DNA from: Nitrosospira multiformis
GTDB lineage: Bacteria > Pseudomonadota > Gammaproteobacteria > Burkholderiales > UBA11063
Length of the DNA: 17,163 nt
Reading direction: 5' to 3'
Assembly (NCBI GenBank): GCA_020726205.1
Contig: DYTA01000011.1
Coordinates: 1 to 17,163, forward strand
How positions within the stretch are numbered: the first letter of the stretch is position 1; every line of letters starts with the position of its first letter. The notes under the pieces were generated by a model. It made no database searches, was not told where the DNA came from, and saw nothing but the letters and a program-made list of their open reading frames with translations. The position numbers and the translations under genes are program-made. Shown one piece after another: positions 7,704 through 14,913 of this stretch.

Positions 7704-8252
7704 TTACTCTGCACTACTTGCAGCAACTTTTTTTGCACCCTGTCCATCGTTATTGAATGTATTTTGCTGAGGGAATTGAGCACCACTATACATTCTAGAA
7801 TTTACCGTTGGATTATTTGACTTAACACCTTGAGCATGTGAGGCATTATATTTCTGACCTTTATTGCCAGTTACTTGATTTTGCTCTTGGAATTGAGCTC
7901 CACTGTATGCACGAGAACCAACAGTTGGACTGTTAGTTTGATTTGAGTTAAAACTGCTTTGTTTAGTTATAGTCTTACCTTTTGGGGTATTACCATTTTT
8001 GCGATGTTTTGGATTTGTTGCTGGAACAGTTTTTTTCTGTCCTGTAACTTTATTTTGATCGTCAAAAATTGCACCACTGTATAAACGAGAATTTACGTTT
8101 GGACTATTTAGGTGCTTAGAATCTACCGCATTGTTATTATCAAATGATTTAGGTGCTGCAGTAGGTTGTGCTACAACAGGTTCAGATGCGTTATCTGCAA
8201 AAGCCATAAAGCTTGCACTTACTAAAACTGCCAAAAGTGTTTTTTTAAACAT
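7704..8252 (-). CDS. Secreted protein with three SRxYSGAxF repeats, function unknown
   Basis: 182 residues, no family recognised. A Sec signal peptide (MFKKTLLAVL..., cleavage after AFA19) is followed by a hydrophilic, Asn/Gln/Lys/Ser-rich, probably disordered chain holding three copies of a motif: residues 50-72, 108-130 and 147-165. The consensus is (S/N)P-x-V-(N/G)-S-R-x-Y-S-G-A-x-F-x-x-Q-N, and the first two copies continue x-V-T-G. The spacers (58 and 39 residues between copies) are unrelated, basic and low in hydrophobics. There is no lipobox, no transmembrane helix and no Cys in the mature part. The ATG has GGAG upstream (ATGGAG, spacing 8). It has its own promoter just after tolB and is followed by the separate pal promoter, so it sits inside the tol-pal cluster yet can be expressed alone. 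A short linear binding motif for an envelope partner is plausible, but that is inference. Confidence 0.8.
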   Translation of the reverse strand: MFKKTLLAVLVSASFMAFADNASEPVVAQPTAAPKSFDNNNAVDSKHLNSPNVNSRLYSGAIFDDQNKVTGQKKTVPATNPKHRKNGNTPKGKTITKQSSFNSNQTNSPTVGSRAYSGAQFQEQNQVTGNKGQKYNASHAQGVKSNNPTVNSRMYSGAQFPQQNTFNNDGQGAKKVAASSAE

Positions 8253-8282
8253 AACTAGTACTCCATAAAATTTGTTCCAGAT

Positions 8283-8311
8283 ATTATACTATAATCATTG
8301 TATTTTTTCAA
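8283..8311 (-). promoter_or_regulatory. Sigma70-type promoter of the triple-repeat protein gene
   Basis: On the minus strand, -35 TTGAAA (8311-8306), a 17-nt spacer and -10 TATAAT (8288-8283). It lies directly after the tolB stop codon, about 30 nt upstream of the gene's ATG, with ribosome-binding GGAG between them. It is the strongest promoter match in the window. Confidence 0.78.
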
Positions 8312-8313
8312 TC

Positions 8314-9543
8314 TTAGTTATTTCTTGCCCAGCGTTGATCAATAATTTCACCAAAGTTTAAATTGTTTAATTTTGTTTGTGTTGTTCCAGTTATGTTGCT
8401 GATATATATGTTATTATCGCTTGAGAACAAAACTAATTTATCATTGGGAGCAAAGCTTGGTGCTATGTCATGATTAGCTTTTGAGTTTACTGGGTATGCA
8501 GATTGTGTGACTAAATCCAACACGTAGGTTTGGAGAACACCATTATTACGGTTGATAAATGTAATTTTACTACCATCGTTAGAAAATCTTGGCGTTGTAT
8601 TATAGTTTCCTAAACCATTAGTTAGTCGTATTGGTGATGAACCATTTAAGTCGGACATAAATATTTGTGGACCACCATCATGATCTGATGTAAATATCAC
8701 TTTTCCAGTGCTACCAATATCTGCTTCTGTATCAATAGTTCCAAAATTTATTAGTGGAATAGCGCTACTTGCAGATGTATAGCGTTGATTATTAACTAAG
8801 TAAATATGAGAACCATAATCTTTACTTAGTGTTACTGCTAATTTTTGAGAGTTTGGCGCAAATGATGGTGATGAATTAGAACCATTGAAATTAGCAACAG
8901 GGTAACGAGTCCCTTGAGTTATATTTTGTACATAAACAACTGGTTTACCTGTTTCATAAGTTACATAGCTTAAATATTGTCCTGTTTTATCCCATGCTAA
9001 TGATGTAATTGGATGAGATGCCGATATTAATGTTTTTTGATTGTAGCCATCAAAATCAGCCAAAATAATTGAGTATTTTGTACCTTGTTTTACTGTTAAA
9101 GCTATTTTTGATGTAAATGCTCCAGGTGTATTGGTTAATTTTTGATAAATATTATTATCTATTGTATGTATTGCCTTACGTTGTAATTTTGCATTAAATG
9201 CTACATTTTGACTTAGTAAAACTTCTTTTGTTAAATTATTTGTAAGTTGATATTTAACTTGCGTTTGCCCACTAGTTGGATCATTGGCAACAGTTCCGCT
9301 TATTACATATTGTGCCGAAGTATCAACTGAACCTGTGGAAACGTAATTGACAACATTGAAATCACCAGTAATTTTTAAATCATTAGTAATTTCATCACTA
9401 ATACTCCCGTCTTCATTTGTAAAGTTTACGACAGCTAATTTAGGACTTCCTGAGCTTTGTCCTCCTACAATTTCAATATTTTGATCGGCATATACAAATC
9501 CGATGCTTGCAATTAAAATAACTGAAAGTTTTTTAAATTTCAT
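8314..9543 (-). CDS. tolB: Tol-Pal system periplasmic protein TolB
   Basis: Periplasmic protein that binds Pal and is pulled by TolA during outer-membrane constriction. 409 residues (E. coli 430). It has a Sec signal peptide with cleavage after VYA19, an N-terminal domain (about 20-150) opening with the strand-forming segment NIEIVGG and containing KLAVVNFTNEDG, then a six-bladed propeller of PD40-type repeats. Recognisable blades include SLAWDKTGQYLSYVTYE, SPSFAPNSQKLAV, PRFSNDGSKITFI and APSFAPNDKLVLFSS. The start has GGAG upstream (spacing 11). The gene follows tolA by 14 nt and is followed by a new promoter, so the tolR-tolA-tolB transcript probably continues weakly or ends here. No terminator is visible after it. 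Confidence 0.95.
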   Translation of the reverse strand: MKFKKLSVILIASIGFVYADQNIEIVGGQSSGSPKLAVVNFTNEDGSISDEITNDLKITGDFNVVNYVSTGSVDTSAQYVISGTVANDPTSGQTQVKYQLTNNLTKEVLLSQNVAFNAKLQRKAIHTIDNNIYQKLTNTPGAFTSKIALTVKQGTKYSIILADFDGYNQKTLISASHPITSLAWDKTGQYLSYVTYETGKPVVYVQNITQGTRYPVANFNGSNSSPSFAPNSQKLAVTLSKDYGSHIYLVNNQRYTSASSAIPLINFGTIDTEADIGSTGKVIFTSDHDGGPQIFMSDLNGSSPIRLTNGLGNYNTTPRFSNDGSKITFINRNNGVLQTYVLDLVTQSAYPVNSKANHDIAPSFAPNDKLVLFSSDNNIYISNITGTTQTKLNNLNFGEIIDQRWARNN

Positions 9544-9557
9544 ATTAGTTTTTTCTC

Positions 9558-10349
9558 CTATTCTGGACGGAAAGTTAAATTTAAAATTCGATAGTCTACA
9601 AAATTAGCGCCATCAGGTAAATTAGGAAATACTTTTGCTCTCATAATTGCGGTTTGTATATTTTGGTCATACTGTATACTACCACTTGATTTAATTAATT
9701 TAACTGATTTAACATTCATGTTAGGGTATAGTTCGACACGAACGATTGCTTTTGCTTTTGTATTGACATCTGGTGGTACTTGTACAAATGGACGAACCAT
9801 ATTAATAACTTGGTCAGCATAATTGCTGTTTAAGTTATTGCTATCACTTGTGCCATTTGGATTTCCTCCTAAAGCCTTACCTTTGCGAATTGATGTATTA
9901 CTATTTGTTAATGAATCTCCAAGCAAGTCGTTAATTTGCGCTTTTTTATTAATTGGTTTAATTTTAGCTACAACTTTACTTGGTAGTGGAGGAGCTTCTT
10001 TCACTGGGCTTGGTACTGGAGATGGTTGTATTGTTGGTTTTACAACAGGTTTTAATGGTGTAGGTTTTACTATTGGCTTTACTTTTTTTTCTGGTTTAGC
10101 GCTCGGTTTTAAATTCACTTCTGCTGGAGTGTCAATAGTTTTAATAGGTTCTGGTTGCTCAGCTTTTATTGGTATGTTATCTTGTTGTGTTACCTGAGGT
10201 GGCATAGACATTAGACTAACCTCTATTCCATCTGAGCGAGATGGGGTTAACACAGAGATTGGTTTATTTAAAACCAATAATCCAATACCTACAAAAATAT
10301 GCAAGGTTAAAGATATCGCAGTACTTATTTTATTATTTTGTTTAGCCAT
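9558..10349 (-). CDS. tolA: TolA, proton-motive-force transducer of the Tol system
   Basis: Inner-membrane-anchored periplasm-spanning protein that connects TolQR to TolB and Pal. 263 residues in three domains: a cytoplasmic start and single TM helix (about 9-28, SLTLHIFVGIGLLVL), a long middle region (about 55-135) rich in Pro, Lys and Val with many KP and PKP steps, and a C-terminal TolA/TonB-type domain (about 175-263) with YADQVINMVRPFV and RAKVFPNLPDG. The middle is TonB-like rather than the Ala/Lys/Glu-rich helix of E. coli TolA. Position between tolR and tolB identifies it as TolA. Its ATG lies inside the end of tolR (8-nt overlap), with an A-rich stretch and no good ribosome-binding site, so it is probably translated by coupling. 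Confidence 0.9.
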   Translation of the reverse strand: MAKQNNKISTAISLTLHIFVGIGLLVLNKPISVLTPSRSDGIEVSLMSMPPQVTQQDNIPIKAEQPEPIKTIDTPAEVNLKPSAKPEKKVKPIVKPTPLKPVVKPTIQPSPVPSPVKEAPPLPSKVVAKIKPINKKAQINDLLGDSLTNSNTSIRKGKALGGNPNGTSDSNNLNSNYADQVINMVRPFVQVPPDVNTKAKAIVRVELYPNMNVKSVKLIKSSGSIQYDQNIQTAIMRAKVFPNLPDGANFVDYRILNLTFRPE

Positions 10350-10752
10350 TTTTTTGTTTTACAACCAAAGCAACTTTTTTAATACCGCTACTGTATAGTT
10401 TATCAACGACCGAAATTACTTTGTCATATTGAATTTCTTTATCTGCCGCAATTACTACAGGAGTATCTTCACTTGACAACTGAATTGTTTGGCTAACTAG
10501 GTCATCTATTGATGAAACTGATGTTGTTTTGCCATTCTGAGTTAAAGTGTAATTACCGTCTGCATCAATGTTAATTTCTAATGGTTGTTTAGTTACTTGT
10601 GCTGATTTTCCAACACTTGGTAAATTTATTACTCCGGGAGTAAACATAGGAGCCGTAACCATAAATATAACCAATAAAACTAACATCACATCAATATATG
10701 GTACAACATTCATTTGATTGTGTAAATTATCTCTTCTTACTCTTCGTTTCAA
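10342..10752 (-). CDS. tolR: TolR, proton-channel subunit of the Tol system
   Basis: Inner-membrane protein of the TolQ-TolR motor, ExbD/TolR family. 136 residues (E. coli 142). It has a basic cytoplasmic start (KRRVRRD), the single TM helix with the conserved ion-path Asp (D21 in NVVPYIDVMLVLLVIFMVTAP), then a periplasmic domain with INIDADGNYTL and PVVIAADKEIQYDKVI. The start is a TTG at 10752, supported by GGAG 6 nt upstream and by the usual family N-terminus; the only in-frame ATG nearby would cut into the N-terminal tail. It overlaps the methyltransferase stop in TTGA and overlaps tolA by 8 nt. TolQ, normally the gene directly upstream, is not in the window. Confidence 0.94.
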   Translation of the reverse strand: MKRRVRRDNLHNQMNVVPYIDVMLVLLVIFMVTAPMFTPGVINLPSVGKSAQVTKQPLEINIDADGNYTLTQNGKTTSVSSIDDLVSQTIQLSSEDTPVVIAADKEIQYDKVISVVDKLYSSGIKKVALVVKQKNG

Positions 10753-11411
10753 TTAAAACTCCTTTTTTGTGCGAGCGTCATGCCATCACCAATTGGCAGG
10801 AGGCAAATATCAACACGTTGATCGTCTTTTAATAATTTATTGAGTTTTTGTAATATTTTTACATAGTTTTTGCGAGGTTCTGTTTCTAATATTTGTCCAT
10901 ACATTAGAACATTATCGATAATTATTATACCTCCTGGACGAACTAACTGTAAACACATTTCATAATACTCAATATATTGTGATTTATTGGCATCAATAAA
11001 TGCAATGTCAAAATACTCTGTATTATTTGATATCATTTTTTGTAGAGTTTCAGATGCTTTTCCTATTATGGGATTAATATTTTCTGACACACCAGCTTTT
11101 TCCCAGTACTCTTGCGCTAATGGCAAATATTTATCATTAATATCTAGAGTTGTAATATGCGAATGTTGCGGCATTGATAATGCCATCCATAGTGCACTGT
11201 AACCAGTAAACATACCTATTTCAAGAAATCTTGTAGCATTCATTATTCTAGCTAACATTGCCATTAATGCACCTTGATCTGGTGTAATTAACATTTGACG
11301 GTTGCTGAATTTGTATGTCGCATCACGAAGTTGCTCTAAAATTATATTTTCACGAACCCCATGTTCAACACAATACTTTAGTAGCTCTTGGTTTAATTCA
11401 ATTTTAAACAT
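10749..11411 (-). CDS. SAM-dependent class I O-methyltransferase (family 3)
   Basis: 220-residue cytoplasmic methyltransferase of the caffeoyl-CoA/catechol O-methyltransferase-like family, with unknown substrate in this organism. Visible: QMLITPDQGALMAMLARIM before motif I, the SAM-binding EIGMFTGYSALWMA (64-77), the acidic end of strand 2 (TTLDIN, D90), and the metal-binding acidic pair FIDANKSQY (D140) and IIIDNVL (D166-N167) seen in Mg-dependent members. Length is usual for the family. It begins 0 nt after the DUF3460 gene stop and its TGA overlaps the tolR TTG, so it heads the tolRAB group in the place where tolQ usually lies. That link may be only operon order, since this enzyme type acts on small phenolics or similar compounds. 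Confidence 0.9.
   Translation of the reverse strand: MFKIELNQELLKYCVEHGVRENIILEQLRDATYKFSNRQMLITPDQGALMAMLARIMNATRFLEIGMFTGYSALWMALSMPQHSHITTLDINDKYLPLAQEYWEKAGVSENINPIIGKASETLQKMISNNTEYFDIAFIDANKSQYIEYYEMCLQLVRPGGIIIIDNVLMYGQILETEPRKNYVKILQKLNKLLKDDQRVDICLLPIGDGMTLAQKRSFN
10753..10765 (-). promoter_or_regulatory. Ribosome-binding site for the TTG start of tolR
   Basis: AAAAGGAG lies just upstream of the TTG at 10752 on the minus strand with a spacing of 6 nt. It decides the uncommon start codon, because no ATG or GTG lies at suitable distance. Confidence 0.65.
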
Positions 11412-11618
11412 TTATTTTTGATGTTTAGGGTAAGAAAAATATACATAACCATGATTTTTTACTGTTGATTGGGTATATTCTTGTTGTTCTTGTTGATCAA
11501 TATCACCTTTATCCCACCATGTACTTCTAAGCTTTATTTGTTGTTCGTGAGTACCTGGTTTGTTTAGAAGTGTACGGATAAATTCCATTGCTTCAGATTT
11601 ATAGCTTGTATTTTTCAT
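11412..11618 (-). CDS. DUF3460 family small protein
   Basis: 68-residue hydrophilic protein with no signal peptide or membrane segment. The pattern of an N-terminal amphipathic helix (SEAMEFIRTLLNKPG), a basic RSTWWDKGDIDQQEQQEYTQS core with a Trp-Asp-Lys motif, and a C-terminal VYFSYP matches my memory of DUF3460, a family of unknown function seen mainly in Betaproteobacteria. AAGGA lies 6 nt upstream of the ATG. It sits 37 nt after mnmA and its stop abuts the methyltransferase ATG, so it is in the same operon. The family call is from recognition and not a search. Confidence 0.72.
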   Translation of the reverse strand: MKNTSYKSEAMEFIRTLLNKPGTHEQQIKLRSTWWDKGDIDQQEQQEYTQSTVKNHGYVYFSYPKHQK

Positions 11619-11655
11619 TTTTTTCCTTTATGTTTAAGTATGCGGTTATAAATAA

Positions 11656-12711
11656 CTAGTTGATTATTCCACCACCCAAGCAAATTTCGCCATTATAAAG
11701 TACTAATGATTGTCCTGGTGTAATTGCCCATTGTGGTTCTTCAAAAACAACTTTCATTGTTGATTCATTTAGGTACTCAATTTTACAGGCTGCATCTTGC
11801 ATTCGGTATCGTGTCTTTGCAGTGTATCTACCAGACTGAGGTAGCTCGTTTAAACCAAAACTTAGTTGATCTGCGATTAATTCTCTTTTTAGTAAGAGTG
11901 GGTGATTATGACCTTGTACGACAATTAATTCATTAGTTGCTAAATTTTTGTCTGCAACAAACCAAGGGTCTCCTTGACCACCAATTCCTAAGCCTTTACG
12001 TTGTCCAATTGTGTAATACATTAAGCCTTGGTGCTCACCTACTATTTTACCATCAGGTGTAACCATTTTACCAATTTTAGTTGGCATATATTTTTGAAGA
12101 AACTCTCTAAATGGTCGCTCACCAATAAAGCAAATACCAGTACTGTCTTTTTTTGTTGCATTTGGTAAGTTTAATTTAGTGGCAATTTTTCTGACATCTG
12201 GTTTTACTAAATTTCCTAACGGAAATATAGAGTGACTAATTTGGTGTTGATTTAGACGATATAAAAAATAACTTTGATCTTTATTTGTATCCACTGCACG
12301 AATTAGTGATTCTCCATGCGTTGTTGTTTGTTTTGATACGTAATGCCCAGTTGCTACAAACTCAGCACCTAAATTAATTGCATGATCTAAAAATGCTTTA
12401 AATTTAATTTCTGAATTACATAAAATATCTGGATTTGGCGTTCTTCCAGCTTGATATTCTTTCAGGAAATAACTAAAAACTCGTTCTTTGTATTCTTTGG
12501 CAAAATTTACAATTTCAATATCAATACCTAGGACATCAGCAACCGCAATTGCATCCATGCTGTCTGTTTTGATTGTACAGTATCCATCATTATCATCATC
12601 TTCCCAATTTTGCATAAAAATACCAATAACATCATAACCCTGTTCTTTTAGTAAATACGCCGCAACAGATGAGTCAACACCACCAGACATTCCAATAACT
12701 ACTTTAGTCAT
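11656..12711 (-). CDS. mnmA: tRNA-specific 2-thiouridylase MnmA
   Basis: Makes the 2-thio group on the wobble uridine (s2U34) of tRNA-Lys, -Glu and -Gln using ATP and sulfur relayed by the Tus proteins. 351 residues (E. coli 368). Visible: the PP-loop [10 protein letters not shown] at 7-16, FMQNWEDDD, the first catalytic Cys in [14 protein letters not shown] (C98), [16 protein letters not shown], the second catalytic Cys in [13 protein letters not shown] (C194), and [13 protein letters not shown] with the C-terminal beta-barrel domain ending in LGGGIIN. The gene lies 25 nt after nudJ; the nudJ-mnmA pairing is also seen in E. coli. The ribosome-binding site is weak (GAAG). Confidence 0.97.
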   Translation of the reverse strand: MTKVVIGMSGGVDSSVAAYLLKEQGYDVIGIFMQNWEDDDNDGYCTIKTDSMDAIAVADVLGIDIEIVNFAKEYKERVFSYFLKEYQAGRTPNPDILCNSEIKFKAFLDHAINLGAEFVATGHYVSKQTTTHGESLIRAVDTNKDQSYFLYRLNQHQISHSIFPLGNLVKPDVRKIATKLNLPNATKKDSTGICFIGERPFREFLQKYMPTKIGKMVTPDGKIVGEHQGLMYYTIGQRKGLGIGGQGDPWFVADKNLATNELIVVQGHNHPLLLKRELIADQLSFGLNELPQSGRYTAKTRYRMQDAACKIEYLNESTMKVVFEEPQWAITPGQSLVLYNGEICLGGGIIN

Positions 12712-12736
12712 ATTGATTATACTTCTTTTTTATTAA

Positions 12737-13207
12737 TTAATTTAATGAGATATTTGTAGCAGGAATATTAATTACTACATCTAATGGAAATTTATTACCA
12801 GCTAAATAATCTTGTATACAACGTAATACTATCTTGCTCCTATGATTTGGTACTTGATTTTGAATTTCATTTAGCGTATACCATTTAGCTTCTATAACAT
12901 CTTCATCGCCTGGAGAAGGACATGGTTGTTTATTATAATCATTTAGACTACCGCTAAAACAGAATCGTATGTATGTAGTATTGTTGGTGGCTTGAAAATG
13001 ATAAACCCCAACCAAGTATTCTGGTATAAAATGTAATGAAGTTTCTTCTGCTACTTCGCGAACAACTGCTTCAATAATATTTTCACCAATTTCTACATGT
13101 CCTGCTGGTTGATTGAGTTTTAGACCACTTTTAGTCTTATCTGTAACCAAAATAAAGCGTTGATTACGCTCAATAATTGCTGCAACGGTAATATGAACTT
13201 GATGCAT
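12737..13207 (-). CDS. nudJ: NudJ-type Nudix phosphohydrolase
   Basis: 156-residue Nudix hydrolase. E. coli NudJ hydrolyses nucleoside di- and triphosphates and HMP-PP. The Nudix box runs from G36: G-x5-E42-x7-R50-E51-V-A-E54-E55-T-S-L; the glycine usual at position 57 is Ser, which occurs in some functional members. QPAGH upstream, PCPSPGDEDV in the middle, and the C-terminal AGNKFPLDVV (compare QRYPLEMI in E. coli NudJ) support NudJ over other Nudix types. It comes first in the operon with mnmA. A possible promoter lies about 40 nt upstream. No strong ribosome-binding site is visible. Confidence 0.9.
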   Translation of the reverse strand: MHQVHITVAAIIERNQRFILVTDKTKSGLKLNQPAGHVEIGENIIEAVVREVAEETSLHFIPEYLVGVYHFQATNNTTYIRFCFSGSLNDYNKQPCPSPGDEDVIEAKWYTLNEIQNQVPNHRSKIVLRCIQDYLAGNKFPLDVVINIPATNISLN

Positions 13208-13243
13208 GCTTGATTTGCTTTCTAATGCTAAAATTAAGTAAGT

Positions 13244-13272
13244 ATTATATCATAATGAGTAATTAATGTTAT
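13244..13272 (-). promoter_or_regulatory. Possible promoter for nudJ-mnmA operon
   Basis: On the minus strand a perfect TATAAT (13249-13244) lies about 37 nt upstream of the nudJ ATG. The region 17 nt further upstream reads ATAACA, a poor -35. The -10 alone supports the call. Confidence 0.45.
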
Positions 13273-13310
13273 TCCGAACAATATTAAAATAAGGCATTAT
13301 TGTACTCTTG

Positions 13311-13316
13311 TATAAT
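13311..13316 (+). promoter_or_regulatory. Possible -10 box for rarA
   Basis: TATAAT at 13311-13316 on the plus strand, 23 nt before the ATG at 13339 and 35 nt before the GTG at 13351. No good -35 is present at 16-18 nt, so it is tentative. It is divergent from the nudJ promoter in the 131-143-nt spacer. Confidence 0.4.
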
Positions 13317-13340
13317 AATGACTATTAAACAAAATTAAAT

Positions 13341-13345
13341 GGAAG
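13341..13345 (+). promoter_or_regulatory. Ribosome-binding site deciding the rarA start
   Basis: GGAAG at 13341-13345 stands 5 nt before GTG 13351. The upstream in-frame ATG at 13339 has only A/T-rich sequence before it and overlaps this site. The GTG therefore looks like the real start. Confidence 0.6.
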
Positions 13346-13350
13346 TTATT

Positions 13351-14619
13351 GTGCAACCTCTTGCTGAATTACTACGTCCAAACTCTTTTCGTGAAGTTAT
13401 TGGTCAAAAACATCTTCTTGCTGATGAAGCTCCTTTAATGAAGTTACTGGAGTCTGGTCAGTTACAATCTATGATTTTATGGGGACCACCAGGTGTTGGT
13501 AAAACCACTATTGCAAACATTATAATCAAATCTTTAGATTGTAATGCTATTAAACTATCTGCTGTTTTTAGTGGTGTAAAAGAAATAAAAGAGGTGTTGG
13601 AGCAAGCCGAGGTAAATGCAAAAGGTTTATTTAATGATAAACCAACCGTTGTATTTGTAGATGAAATACATCGATTCAATAAGGTGCAGCAAGATGCTTT
13701 TCTACATCATTTAGAACTAGGTGCAATTATTTTGATTGGTGCAACTACTGAAAACCCTTCTTTTGAAATTAATAACGCATTGCTATCAAGAGTGCAAGTT
13801 TATGTTCTTGAAGAGTTAAATAATAATGATTTATTTTTATTATTTAAACGAGCTATTTTAACTTTTCCTAATTTATCTTTTAGTTCAGAAGCGCAACAAT
13901 TGTTAGTTGATTTAAGCGATGGCGATGCTCGCCGATTGCTTAATCTTATTGAATTAGTTGTAATGTCAGTTGGTGATTTTGCCAAAATTGACAGTGATCT
14001 TGTAAAAAAAATTGTTCCACCTAATTTACAGCGATTTGATAAAGGAGGGGAAGAGTTTTATAATCAAATTTCAGCCCTGCATAAATCAATTCGTGGTTCT
14101 AATCAAGACGCTGCGCTATATTGGTTTGGAAGGATGTTAACTAGTGGCGCAGATCCTCTATACATAGGTCGCCGTTTGTTGCGGATGGCTTGGGAGGACA
14201 TTGGATTTGCAGATACTAATGCAGTTACCGTTGTAAACAATGCATTGCAAACGTATGAACGACTTGGTTCTCCTGAGGGGGAGCTAGCTTTAGCCGGAGC
14301 AGTAATCTATCTAGCTGTAACTAACAAAAGTAATAGTATAGAATTAGCATATAATAATTTAAAGAGTTATTTAACTAATGCGAAATCTTCACCTGTTCCC
14401 ATTCACTTGCGTAATGCACCAACTAAACTTATGAGTGAATTAGGTTATGGTGCTGAGTATAAATACGCACATGATTATCCACATCATTATGTGCCAAATG
14501 AACGTTATTTTCCTGATGAAATTGATAATATTAAATTTTATGAGCCAACTAATCAAGGTTTTGAGGCTAGAATACAAGAAAGACTAAAATTTTTAGCCTC
14601 TTTAGACGCAAATAATTAA
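13351..14619 (+). CDS. rarA: Replication-associated recombination ATPase RarA (MgsA)
   Basis: Clamp-loader-like AAA+ ATPase acting at stalled or gapped replication forks. 422 residues from the GTG, or 426 from the alternative ATG at 13339 (E. coli 447). It opens QPLAELLRPNSFREVIGQ, then Walker A WGPPGVGKTT (about 44-53 from the GTG), Walker B VVFVDEIHRFNK, sensor 1 GATTENPSFE and the arginine-finger LLSRVQVY. The C-terminal tetramerisation part contains FYNQISALHKSIRGSNQDAALYW, SGADPLYIGRR and PIHLRNAPTKLM, all RarA hallmarks. The GTG start is preferred because GGAAG is placed for it and the family start is close to QPLA. The gene is divergent from nudJ and convergent with the small secreted gene, 7 nt from its stop codon. 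Confidence 0.96.
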   Translation: MQPLAELLRPNSFREVIGQKHLLADEAPLMKLLESGQLQSMILWGPPGVGKTTIANIIIKSLDCNAIKLSAVFSGVKEIKEVLEQAEVNAKGLFNDKPTVVFVDEIHRFNKVQQDAFLHHLELGAIILIGATTENPSFEINNALLSRVQVYVLEELNNNDLFLLFKRAILTFPNLSFSSEAQQLLVDLSDGDARRLLNLIELVVMSVGDFAKIDSDLVKKIVPPNLQRFDKGGEEFYNQISALHKSIRGSNQDAALYWFGRMLTSGADPLYIGRRLLRMAWEDIGFADTNAVTVVNNALQTYERLGSPEGELALAGAVIYLAVTNKSNSIELAYNNLKSYLTNAKSSPVPIHLRNAPTKLMSELGYGAEYKYAHDYPHHYVPNERYFPDEIDNIKFYEPTNQGFEARIQERLKFLASLDANN

Positions 14620-14626
14620 ATTTAGA

Positions 14627-14911
14627 TTAAGGTGTTTGGTTAATTAATTGTAGGTTACCTTGTTTATTATAATAAAAACTACTACCAGTATTAGATTGAC
14701 CTTGGTATTGCCTATTTGAATAGTATGAATTTACGCCATTGTTAGATATTGATGATCCAGTAAATTTGCCATCTGAGTTATAGACATTATTTGGTAAATT
14801 TGTGTTATTGCTTGTATTGTTAATATTATTTGCAGGCAATAAATTGCTTTGTGCAAAACAGTTATAAAATATCACACTAAAGATGAAGATCTTTTTTTTT
14901 GCTTGAATCAT
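14627..14911 (-). CDS. Small secreted Asn/Tyr/Gly-rich protein, function unknown
   Basis: 94 residues, no family recognised with confidence. A Sec signal peptide (KKKIFIFSVIFYNCFA, likely cleavage before QSN) is followed by an Asn/Ser-rich segment and then three imperfect repeats of about 16 residues: VYNSDGKFTGSS, YYSNRQYQGQSN and FYYNKQGNLQ. Each has aromatic residues then a turn with Gly or Asn, faintly like short YxxDGKxxG repeats of MORN/YwqK-type proteins. There is no lipobox and no Cys in the mature part. The coding start runs through a 9-base A tract (codons 5-7; 14892-14900), a slippage-prone site. Its ATG lies 2 nt after the EamA stop, so it ends the greB-tyrA-eamA operon. Confidence 0.72.
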   Translation of the reverse strand: MIQAKKKIFIFSVIFYNCFAQSNLLPANNINNTSNNTNLPNNVYNSDGKFTGSSISNNGVNSYYSNRQYQGQSNTGSSFYYNKQGNLQLINQTP

Positions 14912-14913
14912 GT

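Noticed and set aside
9823..10197. Long plus-strand open frame (124 aa) rich in Gly, Phe and Thr
   Set aside because: It lies opposite the Pro/Lys-rich middle of tolA; the repeated Pro and Lys codons keep the antisense frame open. No ribosome-binding site or family match.
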